Source: Marinomonas ushuaiensis DSM 15871 (GTDB lineage Bacteria; Pseudomonadota; Gammaproteobacteria; Pseudomonadales; Marinomonadaceae). From it: a DNA stretch of 64,000 nucleotides. A program made the translations under genes and the position numbers. The first letter of the stretch is position 1; each line of letters opens with the position of its first letter. The notes below the pieces were generated by a model. That model saw only the letters and a program-made list of their open reading frames with translations, did no database searches and was not told the DNA's origin. The stretch spans positions 1 through 64,000 of the forward strand of contig NZ_JAMB01000012.1 of NCBI RefSeq assembly GCF_000521805.1, in the 5' to 3' direction. This document shows, one piece after another, positions 16,786 to 25,369 of the stretch.

Positions 16786-18450
16786 ATGTCTAATTACCCT
16801 GTTATTGCTGGTCGTGTGAACGATCTGCAGCGTTTTGCGGGCCGATCACTGTTTGCGGTTGGTGTGTTGTTTAGCATGACTGCCTGCGCAACGACATCAT
16901 CTACTGCATCGCAGTCCACTGCATCATCACCATCTGCGGCACAGCCAGCGGAAGGTGAGTCGTTCAGTTATGCTTGGTTGAAAGGCTATGCTCGTCAGTT
17001 AGCGACGCAACTTTATAACAGTCATGAAGGCGAGTTGCCAGATGATTTGAAGCGTCTTGATTGGGATGATTATCAAGAAATTCAGTTCGATAAAGAGTCG
17101 TCTTTATGGGCTCAGGATGATTCAGATTTTAGGGCGGGCATGTTTCATTTAGGGTTGGGCTTTGATACGCCTGTTCATATGAATGAGCTTGAAGGTGGAA
17201 AATCGACGCCAATTCCTTATTCGGTGGATGCGTTTGATTATGGTAAGTCGCAAGTGGATGGCAACGCGCTTTCGAAAGATCTTGGTTTTGCTGGTTTTAG
17301 AATGCAGTTTGGAACGGATTGGCAGCGTGATGTGGTGGCGTTTTTAGGTGCGAGTTATTTCCGTGCAGTAGGCAGTGAGATGCAATATGGTTTGTCTGCC
17401 CGTGGTTTGGCTGTTGATACGGCGATGCCGCATCCTGAAGAGTTTCCTATTTTTACGGATTTTTGGTTTGAAAAGCCTGAACCTGGGTCAGACAAGGTGA
17501 CTGTTTATGCTTTGATGGATTCTCCTAGTGTGTCAGGCGCGTATCGCTTTGATATGTCACCGGGCGAACCTTTTAAAATGAAAGTGGATTCGGCTATTTA
17601 CCCTCGTGAGGCCATTGAACGTTTGGGGGTGGCGCCAATGACCAGTATGTTTATGATCGGCGAAAATGATCGTCGAACGAATTATGACTGGCGCGCTGAA
17701 ATTCATGATTCAGATGGTTTGGCGATGCAAACCGGAAATGGAGAGTGGATTTGGAGACCTTTGAGCAACCCAGAGCAGTTACAGTTTAATTCTTATAGCG
17801 ATGAAAGTCCGAAAGGGTTTGGTCTGTTGCAACGAGATCGTAATTTCGATCATTACCAAGATGATGGCGTGTTTTATGAAAAACGCCCGAGTTTGTGGAT
17901 CGAGCCGGTAGGAGATTGGGGGAAGGGTTCAGTACAGTTAGTGGAAATTCCAACGCTGGATGAAACTTTTGATAATATAGTCGCGTTTTGGAACCCTGCG
18001 GCACCTATTGAAGCCGGGCAAGAGTTGCTTTACAGCTACAACATGTACTGGGGAAGTCAGCCTCCTGTGCGGTCTAATCGAGCTCGTGTGGTTGATACCT
18101 TTACGGGGATTGGTGGTGTGATCGGTAAAAAACGTAATTATTACAGTAAGCGTTTCGTGGTCGATTTTGCTGGTGGTTCTTTGGAAATGTTAGGCAATGA
18201 TACTAAGGTGAAGGCAGTAATCACTTCGTCGGAAGGCCGTACCGAGATTGAGTCAGCTCGTCCTTTGCATTCCATCGATGGCTATCGTGCCATGTTTGAT
18301 TTAGTGCCGCCGGAAGGCAAATCTAAGCCAATTAATTTGCGTGTGTATTTAGAGGTAAATGGTCAGCCATTAACAGAAACTTGGTTGTATCAGTGGATGC
18401 CGCCAGAGGAAGAAGACCGAGAGTTGCATAATGCTGGTCATTTGAAATAA
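16786..18450 (+). CDS. Glucan biosynthesis protein (OpgG/OpgD family), predicted lipoprotein
   Basis: A 554-residue periplasmic protein of the MdoG/OpgG/OpgD family needed for osmoregulated periplasmic glucan branching. Family motifs are SYAWLKGYARQLA near 55-68, the RAVGSEMQYGLSARGLAVDTA region near 192-212 (split: YFRAVGSEMQYGLSARG), and FWFEKPEPG near 227. The N terminus carries LFAVGVLFSMTAC, a lipobox-like end, followed by a Thr/Ser/Ala-rich linker, so it may be membrane anchored rather than free. No opgH glucosyltransferase is next to it, which differs from the enterobacterial opgGH operon; it could be an OpgD-type protein. Base composition is like its neighbours. A strong terminator follows. 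Confidence 0.87.
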   Translation: MSNYPVIAGRVNDLQRFAGRSLFAVGVLFSMTACATTSSTASQSTASSPSAAQPAEGESFSYAWLKGYARQLATQLYNSHEGELPDDLKRLDWDDYQEIQFDKESSLWAQDDSDFRAGMFHLGLGFDTPVHMNELEGGKSTPIPYSVDAFDYGKSQVDGNALSKDLGFAGFRMQFGTDWQRDVVAFLGASYFRAVGSEMQYGLSARGLAVDTAMPHPEEFPIFTDFWFEKPEPGSDKVTVYALMDSPSVSGAYRFDMSPGEPFKMKVDSAIYPREAIERLGVAPMTSMFMIGENDRRTNYDWRAEIHDSDGLAMQTGNGEWIWRPLSNPEQLQFNSYSDESPKGFGLLQRDRNFDHYQDDGVFYEKRPSLWIEPVGDWGKGSVQLVEIPTLDETFDNIVAFWNPAAPIEAGQELLYSYNMYWGSQPPVRSNRARVVDTFTGIGGVIGKKRNYYSKRFVVDFAGGSLEMLGNDTKVKAVITSSEGRTEIESARPLHSIDGYRAMFDLVPPEGKSKPINLRVYLEVNGQPLTETWLYQWMPPEEEDRELHNAGHLK

Positions 18451-18473
18451 ACGATTACAGTTTTAATACTCAG

Positions 18474-18510
18474 AAAAGCGCTCGATACAAGTGATCGAGC
18501 GCTTTTTTTT
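18474..18510 (+). terminator. Rho-independent terminator after the glucan gene
   Basis: AAAGCGCTCGAT and ATCGAGCGCTTT form a 12-bp stem with the loop ACAAGTG, followed by a run of T. Confidence 0.92.
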
Positions 18511-18522
18511 CTTGTTAAGAAA

Positions 18523-19312
18523 GGGGCTAATTACGAATTCTGCTGTGGAGCAAAGCCCGGTAGTCATGACTGCTTTGTTTGTTAAGATTTACAAGCAGTT
18601 CAGTGAAGGCATGCGGTGCTATTTCCCAGCCGATATCAGAATATTCTAAAGTTTCACTGTTTTTAACGTCTTTAAACAGTTCGTCTGCATCGTAGGCGTT
18701 GTGGTTTCAGGTGTAGAAATTCATGCCAAGAAAATCAATTTTCAGTGAAATGATGTCCATATTTCCTGGTAATACAGCTGGCAGATATTTTGGTACTACT
18801 CGTTTTAATATTTGCGGGTATTGACCTTTTAGCAATGACTCAATAAAAACTGATTGTCTAATGTTTTACGCATTAAGAAAGTAGATTGGTCTTCTGACTT
18901 ATTGCTTGCCGCGTAAGATTTGTTCATGTTTAACACAATGCCTACTGGTGTTTTAGAGGCGTTTTTACGAATAGTCGGTAATGCTAATCCATGTGCGAGT
19001 AATATGTGGTGAGCAGCTTGTCTGCCATATTGCGGTTTCTTCAACCCTGGCGCGTGAATGCCTAATTCATAACTTACTATGACTGCGAAAAAAGGTTCGT
19101 TAAATGAAGCCAAGCTATCGACAATCGATAGGCATCTACACCTAGATTTCTGATGAGTGCTATATCTTGTTCCCACAAATGGTAGTGGTCGCAAGCCACT
19201 TCGCCGTTGTCTTGGTTTTTTACTTTACCTAGTACCGCACAAAACGTATCGCAAATAGACGGAAGGCGGCAGTCGCGACATCGAAAATAAAATCTGACGT
19301 TAGCTTTTTTTG
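18523..19312 (-). pseudogene. Remnant of a GH1 family beta-glucosidase
   Basis: Fragments of a family 1 glycoside hydrolase in correct order but in several frames. From 19265 down: [15 protein letters not shown], then [18 protein letters not shown] and [10 protein letters not shown] ending near 19110. Directly adjoining, in another frame, is [21 protein letters not shown] and GRQAAHHILLAHGLALP (about 19113-18870). In intact GH1 enzymes these two blocks are about 85 residues apart, so an internal deletion is evident. Further fragments are LLKGQYPQILKRV and IDFLGMNFYT (about 18835-18715, then an in-frame stop) and DIGWEIAPHAFTELL (about 18650-18590). The acid/base Glu in NEP survives; the nucleophile motif TENG is absent. 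The total of about 790 bases compares with about 1,350 for a full gene. It cannot make an active enzyme. Confidence 0.88.
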
Positions 19313-19314
19313 AG

Positions 19315-19749
19315 TTAGATAGGTAAATAGTGCATTGCTGTAATTTTCCGCCCTTGTAAGGAGTAGGAGTAGAAGCGGCTCTTAAGTTCTTCAGAGAGCA
19401 GGTCTGGCGATATGACAGAGAAATGATTTTCGCTGTAGAAGGGCACAAGATGGGTGAGTGCAAAACAATAACTTGGTAATTGGTTAAGTGCTGGCTGAAT
19501 GTCATTGATTAGATGGCTGCCGAGACCTATGTTTCGATACGTTGGGTCTGTCACCATGGCGGTGAGAAGTTGCTCATTACCTATTTTTTTCAATCGTACA
19601 GCGCAGATGACTTTTCCATTATGGCGTATCGCCCAGATTGGGTCGGCTTTATTGGGTTTACCGCTTGGGTAATGCTCTTGATAAAACTTCTTAACAAGAG
19701 GAAACCAAAGAGAAGGAACCAGTTCTGCATTAGGATAAGGTGGCTTCAT
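19315..19749 (-). CDS. GNAT-family N-acetyltransferase
   Basis: A 144-residue protein of the GCN5-related acetyltransferase fold. It shows the strand [20 protein letters not shown] and the acetyl-CoA pyrophosphate loop in [16 protein letters not shown] (about 90-105), matching Q/RxxGxG/A as RNIGLG. The remaining C-terminal part includes FYSENHF, a common GNAT strand 5 to helix 4 motif. The substrate cannot be predicted. The gene ends three bases before the first recognisable trace of the GH1 pseudogene, so the 3' end may border a deletion. Confidence 0.8.
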   Translation of the reverse strand: MKPPYPNAELVPSLWFPLVKKFYQEHYPSGKPNKADPIWAIRHNGKVICAVRLKKIGNEQLLTAMVTDPTYRNIGLGSHLINDIQPALNQLPSYCFALTHLVPFYSENHFSVISPDLLSEELKSRFYSYSLQGRKITAMHYLPI

Positions 19750-19855
19750 TGTCTATTGCTTGTTGTCTACTTTTTATTGTTTATAGTGATTGGGTGTTCG
19801 ATGATAGCATAGTGATATTTTAGACCGAATAAATTAGTAATGGAGGGTGTTTGTC

Positions 19856-21028
19856 GTGCAGCAAATAATACTATTTTTATGCCTATGCATTTTGGCTCTG
19901 CCAGCGTTTGCTAATGAAAAGCAGGCAGAGTTTGTTTTCGAGCAAGATGAAATGTTCCCTCATTATATGGCGAGAGCTGAAAAGTATTTGTACGAAAAAA
20001 AGTTATGGATTAATGAGGTAAATAAGAATCGAGAGCTCAATGCGGTTATGCCTTTTGAGTTGCTTCCTGACGCTGACGTCTGTAAAGAGGGTAAGCGTGT
20101 AGGGGTACTGCTCTCTCATGGTTTATCAGATTCGCCTTTTTCAATGAGAGACCCAGCACGCGCACTTCAAGCGGCTTGTTATCATGTGCGGGTTATCTTG
20201 TTGCCGGGCCATGGCACAAGAATGGAAGATTTATTAAGTGTGTCTAGAGATGATTGGCGTGATTCATTTCGAAATGCAGCAGACCAATTTAGTAAAGAGG
20301 TCGATGTGCTTTATGTAGGTGGTTTTTCTACAGGAGGTACATTGGCGGCAGAATACGCTTGGAACAATGCTTCAGCGGTGGCTGGCGCCATTCTATTTTC
20401 GCCTTCCTTTAAAATTAACAGCGGTATTGATTGGCTTTCGCCTTGGTTGGCGCTTGTAAAAGATTGGCTGGATTTTTATGTGTCAGATGATTTTGCTAAA
20501 TATGCGTCTATTCCTGTTCCTGCTATTGCTGAGGTGTATAAATTATCAAAGGAAGTGCGTGGTTTAATTTTGGATGACCCTAAAAAACTGCCTGTTTATA
20601 TTGCTATGTCACAAGATGATCAAACCGTAGATTCGTCGGTTACTGAAGAGGTGTTTGACGGAGGTATGATTGGTTCAAACAGTAGAATGACGGTTTATAG
20701 TAAAGAGCAGGAAAGTGGAAGCCGAGAGCGAGTTAAGGTTTATAATACCGATTGGCCTCAATTTAGAATATTAGGCCTGTCTCATATGTCTGTTCATGGT
20801 AGCCCTGCTAACCCCTATTATGGTGAAGCGGGTGAGTATCGTATTTGTGCTTGGCACCTAGCGGATGAGCCTTTGTATCAGACTTGTTTTACCGACATGG
20901 ATAATTGGTTTGGTGAGCGTTCTGATGGTTTGCTAGAAAAAAGCCCCCATGCGGCCAGAATATCTTGGAACCCAGACTTCGATTTGCTCATGCAAGATAT
21001 CGTTTCTTTTATGCGTGTTAATAAGTAA
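19856..21028 (+). CDS. Exported alpha/beta hydrolase
   Basis: A 390-residue secreted serine hydrolase. A signal peptide (about 1-20, IILFLCLCILALPAFA) precedes an alpha/beta-hydrolase domain. The oxyanion region is LLSHGLSDSPFSMR, the nucleophile elbow is GGFSTGG, the likely acid is Asp in SQDDQTVD, and the catalytic His is in LSHMSVHG. The length exceeds that of simple esterases because of an extra region between the acid and the His. The GTG at 19856 is chosen since GGAGG at 19842-19846 gives nine-base spacing; the in-frame GTG at 19847 has none. The substrate is unknown: a carboxylesterase, lipase or related activity is possible. It is not obviously in an operon with birA, which follows after 27 bases. 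Confidence 0.8.
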   Translation: MQQIILFLCLCILALPAFANEKQAEFVFEQDEMFPHYMARAEKYLYEKKLWINEVNKNRELNAVMPFELLPDADVCKEGKRVGVLLSHGLSDSPFSMRDPARALQAACYHVRVILLPGHGTRMEDLLSVSRDDWRDSFRNAADQFSKEVDVLYVGGFSTGGTLAAEYAWNNASAVAGAILFSPSFKINSGIDWLSPWLALVKDWLDFYVSDDFAKYASIPVPAIAEVYKLSKEVRGLILDDPKKLPVYIAMSQDDQTVDSSVTEEVFDGGMIGSNSRMTVYSKEQESGSRERVKVYNTDWPQFRILGLSHMSVHGSPANPYYGEAGEYRICAWHLADEPLYQTCFTDMDNWFGERSDGLLEKSPHAARISWNPDFDLLMQDIVSFMRVNK

Positions 21029-21055
21029 CAGATAAATGGTTATTGGAGAGCCTTA

Positions 21056-22009
21056 ATGCATACGGTTTTAGCTTTGCTTACTGATAATAAGTTTCACTCA
21101 GGTGAAGAATTAGGTGTTGCGCTCGGTGTGACTCGTGCTGCGGTGTGGAAGAAACTGAAAAAACTTGAGGCCATCGGTGTGACCGTGCATTCAGTGAAAG
21201 GTCGTGGCTATCGTTTGCCTTCTGTTATTGAGCTTTTGTCTGAGAGTTCTTTGCGAGACTGTGGTTTGCCCGATACTGTCAATGTTGAGCTGGCTTTTGA
21301 AACCGAATCTACAAACCAAGATGCCAAGCGTTATATTAATGAAGGGAAGCCTTTGCCTGCGCTGATCTCTGTTGAGCGTCAGACTAAAGGTAAAGGTCGT
21401 CGCGGTCGTCATTGGGAGTCTGGTGTCGCGAAAAATCTGACGCTGTCTTTTGCTTGGCGGTTTGAAAATGGCCCAAGTGTTGTTGAGGGGTTGAGTCTGG
21501 CGGCGGGTGTTGCTGTTGCGCGAGTGCTCAAAAAAATGGGTATCCCTAATCCTGGGTTGAAGTGGCCAAACGATATTCAGGTGGATGGTCAAAAAATTTG
21601 TGGCATTTTGTTAGAAATGGTGGCCGATCAAGATGTGTGCGATGTGATTATTGGTATTGGCTTGAATATCGAGATGGATGAAGCCTTTATGGTGAGTGTT
21701 GATCAGCCGTGGACGGATCTTGTTTCTAGGGTCGAGCCTCGCCCAAGTCGAAATACTATTTTGGCCGAATTGACTAAAGAGTTGGTTGGGGTGTGTGAGT
21801 TGTTTGAAGGTGGTCATGGAATGAAGCATTTTCAGCATCATTGGCAAGCTTATGATGTGCTATTTAATCAATTCGTTACGGTGAGCTCTGTTGCTCAGCA
21901 GCGCCAAGGTATTGCGAGAGGGATTGATAGCAAGGGGGCTTTGTTAATAGAGGAAAATGGTGAGCTGATCGCTTTGCATGGGGGCGAGATTAGTGTTCGC
22001 AAAGGATAG
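21056..22009 (+). CDS. birA: Bifunctional biotin ligase and biotin operon repressor
   Basis: A 317-residue protein that attaches biotin to biotin carboxyl carrier protein and represses biotin genes. The N-terminal winged helix (about 1-60) reads SGEELGVALGVTRAAVWKKLKKLE. The catalytic domain has the biotinyl-AMP loop GKGRRGRHWES near 115-125 and the lysine region GLKWPNDIQVDGQKICGILLE (split: LKWPNDIQVDGQK, ICGILLE). The C-terminal domain (about 270-317) is present. It overlaps coaX by 32 bases when coaX begins at 21978. The birA-coaX pairing is common in gammaproteobacteria. Confidence 0.95.
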   Translation: MHTVLALLTDNKFHSGEELGVALGVTRAAVWKKLKKLEAIGVTVHSVKGRGYRLPSVIELLSESSLRDCGLPDTVNVELAFETESTNQDAKRYINEGKPLPALISVERQTKGKGRRGRHWESGVAKNLTLSFAWRFENGPSVVEGLSLAAGVAVARVLKKMGIPNPGLKWPNDIQVDGQKICGILLEMVADQDVCDVIIGIGLNIEMDEAFMVSVDQPWTDLVSRVEPRPSRNTILAELTKELVGVCELFEGGHGMKHFQHHWQAYDVLFNQFVTVSSVAQQRQGIARGIDSKGALLIEENGELIALHGGEISVRKG

Positions 22010-22727
22010 GGTTTTAGTTGTTGACGCTGGTAATACAAGTATCAAGTTTACGGCGTTTGAAAATGATCAAATCCTGTGGACTAGACGTGACGAAAGCGAC
22101 CTGGCTGTTATCGGTTTTATTCCGGATGCGGTTTATTTGGCCAGTGTGCTCTCTAGTGAAGAAAGTGCCTTGTTGTATGCAGATATCCAGTCGCAGTTTC
22201 CTAAAAGTCGATGTTTTGCATTGAGTAGTCAATCTTCTGCTTGTGGTGTTAATAATGCCTATGTTGAGCCTAGTAGGTTGGGTGTTGATCGTTGGCTTGG
22301 AGTGGTTGCTGCGCATCACATTATGACGTGTGATGCCGTTGTTGTGGATGCAGGTACTGCAATTAAAGTAGATGTGGTTGATAAAGACGGTGCTCACTTG
22401 GGTGGGTATATTGCTCCAGGTTTGGTTATGATGGAGGGTGCGTTGTTATCAAAGACGGCACGAGTTCGATATGACGCTAATGAGGTCGTTGCAGGGCAGG
22501 GGTTACCTAACTCAACAGCTAGAGCTGTGTCTGAAGGTTGTTTAGAAATGACGCTGGGTTTTTTAGAGCGTATTCACCGACGTTATCCTGATTGTCGATG
22601 GGTTGCTACTGGGGGTGACGCGCAGGTGTTGTTGGATTTGCTCGGTATACCAATAGAATGTCAGCCAAACCTTGTTGCATTGGGCGCAAAGTTGGTTGGT
22701 GACGAACAAAGAAGAGGCAATAAATGA
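21978..22727 (+). CDS. coaX: Type III pantothenate kinase
   Basis: A 249-residue cytoplasmic enzyme that phosphorylates pantothenate in the first step of coenzyme A synthesis. ASKHA-fold motifs are visible: phosphate 1 VVDAGNTSIKF near 14-24, the pantothenate-binding SRLGVDRWLGVVAA near 93-106, phosphate 2 VVDAGTAIKVDVV, GGYIAPGLVMM, and the adenosine motif ATGGDAQVLLDLL. The start is uncertain: ATG at 21978 overlaps birA by 32 bases, and an in-frame GTG at 21993 follows GGGGGCGAG with suitable spacing. The stop overlaps the next gene by four bases (ATGA). Confidence 0.93.
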   Translation: MGARLVFAKDRVLVVDAGNTSIKFTAFENDQILWTRRDESDLAVIGFIPDAVYLASVLSSEESALLYADIQSQFPKSRCFALSSQSSACGVNNAYVEPSRLGVDRWLGVVAAHHIMTCDAVVVDAGTAIKVDVVDKDGAHLGGYIAPGLVMMEGALLSKTARVRYDANEVVAGQGLPNSTARAVSEGCLEMTLGFLERIHRRYPDCRWVATGGDAQVLLDLLGIPIECQPNLVALGAKLVGDEQRRGNK

Positions 22728-23428
22728 AGTGGTTGTTCCTTTTTGTGGTGTTATTGAACGCAGCTTTTCTTAGTTGGCATAGTTTTATTCAAGATAAGCC
22801 AAAGGCGGTTGAGGAATCTATATATGGCCCGCCGACTAGTGAAAGAATATATCTGCTATCAGAGGCGCCTGTAGTTACGCAGCAGGATTACGTGGCCGAT
22901 TCGGCATCTAATGACGGTTTAGAAAAGGCGCTTAGTAGTGCTATTGATCAAACGGTTATTGATACGCCTGATTTGTTTTGCCCTCGCTTGGAGGTTGAGC
23001 GTGAAGATGATAAAAAACAGATTGCACAGGCTTTAAAAGATTTTGATTGGGGATATCAAGTAAAAGAAGTGATAGGTAAAAGAGCAAGGTTTTGGCTTTA
23101 TATCGCGGCACCTGAAACATCAGAGATTGCTGGCCGAATCGTGAAAGAATTGGCTGCGAAGTCAATTGACAGTTTTGTTATCAATCGTGGCGAAATGAAA
23201 AACCGAATTTCGCTAGGTTTGTATTCGTCAACGGACAGGGCTGAGCAGGCAAAACTACGAATTCAAAAACTGTCAGGTTATAGTGTTGATGTATATGAAC
23301 ATATGCGAAATGTTCCGCTTCAGCAGATTGACATAGAGCAGCCTGTAGATGAAAAAGACTGGGAGCAATTTCTCTCACGCCTTGATCTTGCCAAGATGAT
23401 GATAAAATTAGAAAAAAATCCCTGCTAG
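22724..23428 (+). CDS. SPOR-domain protein
   Basis: A 234-residue protein with an N-terminal hydrophobic segment (residues 3-17) acting as membrane anchor or uncleaved signal. A low-complexity acidic linker follows. A C-terminal SPOR-like fold lies at about 115-200, with the pattern YQVKEVIGKRARFWLYIA and ISLGLYSSTDRAEQAKLRI. SPOR domains bind denuded glycan strands of peptidoglycan at division sites. It overlaps coaX by four bases and precedes the tRNA cluster; a similar small protein occupies this spot in Pseudomonas. The precise role is unknown. Confidence 0.75.
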   Translation: MKWLFLFVVLLNAAFLSWHSFIQDKPKAVEESIYGPPTSERIYLLSEAPVVTQQDYVADSASNDGLEKALSSAIDQTVIDTPDLFCPRLEVEREDDKKQIAQALKDFDWGYQVKEVIGKRARFWLYIAAPETSEIAGRIVKELAAKSIDSFVINRGEMKNRISLGLYSSTDRAEQAKLRIQKLSGYSVDVYEHMRNVPLQQIDIEQPVDEKDWEQFLSRLDLAKMMIKLEKNPC

Positions 23429-23431
23429 TGC

Positions 23432-23459
23432 TTGCAATTAAGAAGACGATTCATATAAT
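23432..23459 (+). promoter_or_regulatory. Promoter of the tRNA-Tyr/Gly/Thr cluster
   Basis: TTGCAA at 23432-23437 and TATAAT at 23454-23459 are separated by 16 bases. The bases after the -10, GGCTCCC, form a GC-rich discriminator as seen in stringently controlled stable-RNA promoters. Transcription would begin about 36 bases before tRNA-Tyr. Confidence 0.75.
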
Positions 23460-23502
23460 GGCTCCCACCTTTTGGGGTGTTGCGTTGCAGCGTTGAGTAC
23501 GT

Positions 23503-23586
<84 letters not shown>

Positions 23587-23589
23587 TTT

Positions 23590-23663
23590 GCGGGTATAGT
23601 TCAGTGGTAGAACGTCAGCCTTCCAAGCTGAATATGCGGGTTCGATTCCCGCTACCCGCTCCA
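23590..23663 (+). tRNA. tRNA-Gly (UCC)
   Basis: The 74-base gene has the acceptor GCGGGTA, anticodon stem-loop CAGCCTTCCAAGCTG with anticodon TCC, T loop GGGTTCGATTCCC, and encoded CCA. It lies three bases after tRNA-Tyr. Confidence 0.97.
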
Positions 23664-23665
23664 AT

Positions 23666-23741
23666 GCTCATGTAGCTCAGTTGGTAGAGCACACCCTTGG
23701 TAAGGGTGAGGTCGGCAGTTCAAATCTGCTCATGAGCTCCA
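23666..23741 (+). tRNA. tRNA-Thr (GGU)
   Basis: The 76-base gene has the acceptor GCTCATG, anticodon stem-loop ACCCTTGGTAAGGGT with anticodon GGT, T arm GCAGTTCAAATCTGC, and encoded CCA. In many relatives a tuf gene follows; here a terminator follows instead. Confidence 0.97.
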
Positions 23742-23760
23742 GCTTATCCAAGCAAAAGAT

Positions 23761-23784
23761 AGGTGGTTTTAGCCACCTTTTTTA
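23761..23784 (+). terminator. Terminator after tRNA-Thr
   Basis: AGGTGG and CCACCT form a short stem with the loop TTTTAG, followed by TTTTTTATT. It separates the three-tRNA unit from tRNA-Trp. Confidence 0.8.
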
Positions 23785-23857
23785 TTGTCTGTTTTTTGGG
23801 CAGGTACCCTTGCTAATTTTAGCTTGTTTAGGTATCATCCTCCGCCCATACGAATGT

Positions 23858-23933
23858 AGGCCAATAGTTCAATTGGTAGAGCACTGGTTTCCAAAACCAG
23901 CTGTTGGGGGTTCGAGTCCCTCTTGGCCTGCCA
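23858..23933 (+). tRNA. tRNA-Trp (CCA)
   Basis: The 76-base gene begins AGGCCAATAGTTCAATTGG. The anticodon stem-loop CTGGTTTCCAAAACCAG carries CCA, the T arm is GGGGGTTCGAGTCCCTC, and CCA is encoded at the end. It sits 40 bases before secE, the usual arrangement in gammaproteobacteria, and is probably cotranscribed with it. Confidence 0.97.
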
Positions 23934-23973
23934 TTTTTCGTATCCTATTTTTTAGTTAGGGATCACCTGAAGT

Positions 23974-24342
23974 ATGAGTTCTAATGCTGAAGCTCAAGCA
24001 TCTCGCGGAGATGCGTTTAAGTGGGCTATTGTTATTTTATTGGTTGCGTTAGGCGTAATTGGTAATAACTATTATTCTGCTGAGTCACTATTGTATCGCT
24101 TAATTGCTATCTTGGTGTTAGCTGGTGTTGCTGGTTTTGTTGCGTTGCAAACTGTGAAGGGTAAGGCTTTTTTTACTTTGGCAAAAGAAGCTAAAACGGA
24201 AATTCGCAGAGTTGTATGGCCAACTAGACAGGAAACCATGCAAACAACTTTGATTGTATTGGCGGTTGTTGTTTTTATGTCTCTCGTACTGTGGGGAGTG
24301 GATTCGTTCCTTGGTTGGGTCGTTTCCTCGGTAATTAGTTAG
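23974..24342 (+). CDS. secE: Preprotein translocase subunit SecE
   Basis: A 122-residue inner membrane subunit of the SecYEG channel, stabilising SecY. It has three hydrophobic segments (about 16-33, 38-56 and 90-116), as in the long enterobacterial-type SecE. The conserved cytoplasmic amphipathic helix and hinge AKEAKTEIRRVVWPTRQETMQ-like segment is at about 70-88 (RRVVWPTRQET). It is followed by nusG nine bases later. Confidence 0.96.
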   Translation: MSSNAEAQASRGDAFKWAIVILLVALGVIGNNYYSAESLLYRLIAILVLAGVAGFVALQTVKGKAFFTLAKEAKTEIRRVVWPTRQETMQTTLIVLAVVVFMSLVLWGVDSFLGWVVSSVIS

Positions 24343-24351
24343 GAGTTGCTC

Positions 24352-24885
24352 GTGACCAAACGATGGTATGTAGTACAGGCGTACTCAGGGTACGAAAAGC
24401 ACGTAATGCGTTCGCTTATTGAGCGAGTGCAGGTTATGGGGCAAGAAGAAAATTTTGGCGATATCTTGGTTCCAACCGAAGAAGTGGTTGAAATTCGAGA
24501 TGGCAAAAAGCGCAAGAGCGAAAGAAAATTCTATCCGGGCTATGTATTAGTCGAAATGGAGATGAATGACGCTTCTTGGCACTTGGTTAAGGCGACGTCT
24601 CGTGTGTTAGGTTTTATTGGTGGTACGAAAGATAAGCCATCACCAATAACAACACGTGAAGCGGATGCTATTTTACAGCGTGTTAGTGATGGTGTTGATA
24701 AGCCTCGTCCTAAGACCTTGTTTGAAGTGGGTGAGGTTGTTCGTGTTAACGAAGGTCCATTCGCTGATTTCAACGGCGTTGTTGAAGAAGTTGATTATGA
24801 TAAAAGCCGAATCAAAGTGGCGGTGCTTATTTTTGGGCGCTCGACACCGGTTGATTTGGAATTTAGTCAGGTTGAAAAGGCCTGA
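24352..24885 (+). CDS. nusG: Transcription termination/antitermination factor NusG
   Basis: A 177-residue elongation factor linking RNA polymerase to Rho or the ribosome. The N-terminal NGN domain starts [17 protein letters not shown]. The C-terminal KOW domain (about 125-175) has [24 protein letters not shown] at 24352 is chosen because AGGAG lies six bases upstream and the product then matches the normal N terminus; the in-frame TTG at 24346 is too close to that site. Confidence 0.96.
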   Translation: MTKRWYVVQAYSGYEKHVMRSLIERVQVMGQEENFGDILVPTEEVVEIRDGKKRKSERKFYPGYVLVEMEMNDASWHLVKATSRVLGFIGGTKDKPSPITTREADAILQRVSDGVDKPRPKTLFEVGEVVRVNEGPFADFNGVVEEVDYDKSRIKVAVLIFGRSTPVDLEFSQVEKA

Positions 24886-24896
24886 TTTTGTTGAAC

Positions 24897-24919
24897 GGGT
24901 AGCCTTCGGGCGTTGACCC
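24897..24919 (+). promoter_or_regulatory. Candidate L1-binding hairpin in the rplK leader
   Basis: GGGT, a single A, GCC, a TTCG loop, GGC, GTTG and ACCC form two short helices joined by an asymmetric internal loop. This architecture and position, between nusG and rplK, resemble the L1 autoregulatory site of rplKA mRNAs. The match is structural and by eye only. Confidence 0.45.
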
Positions 24920-24934
24920 AATTGGAGTTGTAAA

Positions 24935-25369
24935 ATGGCTAAGAAAGTCCAAGCTTATATCAAGCTACAAGTTAAAGCGGGTCAAGCGAACCCAAGTCCA
25001 CCAGTTGGTCCAGCACTTGGTCAACATGGTGTGAACATCATGGAATTCTGTAAAGCGTTTAATGCCAAAACACAAGGTGTTGAGCCAGGTCTTCCTACGC
25101 CAGTTATTATTACTGTATACAGTGATCGTAGTTTTACCTTCGAAACTAAATCCACTCCTGCTGCTGTTCTTCTTAAAAGAGCTGCTGGCTTGAAAAGTGG
25201 CTCTCCACGTCCAAACACTCAGAAAGTTGGTACGGTTACTCGTGCTCAGTTAGAAGAGATTGTTGTCGCTAAGCAGGCTGATTTGACTGCTTCAGATATG
25301 GATGCGGCAGTACGTACTATCGCTGGTAGTGCGCGCTCTATGGGTCTAGATGTTGAGGGTGTAAACTAA
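24935..25369 (+). CDS. rplK: 50S ribosomal protein L11
   Basis: A 144-residue protein of the GTPase-associated centre of the large subunit. It has the expected [28 protein letters not shown] start (seen as [20 protein letters not shown]) and the C-terminal RNA-binding domain ending [13 protein letters not shown]. The start follows TTGGAGTTGTAAA. Its stop overlaps the rplA start (TAATG), giving tight coupling, and a candidate L1 operator lies in its leader. Confidence 0.97.
   Translation: MAKKVQAYIKLQVKAGQANPSPPVGPALGQHGVNIMEFCKAFNAKTQGVEPGLPTPVIITVYSDRSFTFETKSTPAAVLLKRAAGLKSGSPRPNTQKVGTVTRAQLEEIVVAKQADLTASDMDAAVRTIAGSARSMGLDVEGVN

Noticed and set aside
19077-19505. 142-codon minus-strand frame
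   Set aside because: It overlaps the GNAT gene in another frame; only its last 60 codons are meaningful and they belong to the GH1 pseudogene.
23681-23959. 92-codon plus-strand frame from tRNA-Thr through tRNA-Trp
   Set aside because: It begins inside tRNA-Thr and reads through a terminator and tRNA-Trp, so it is not a gene.
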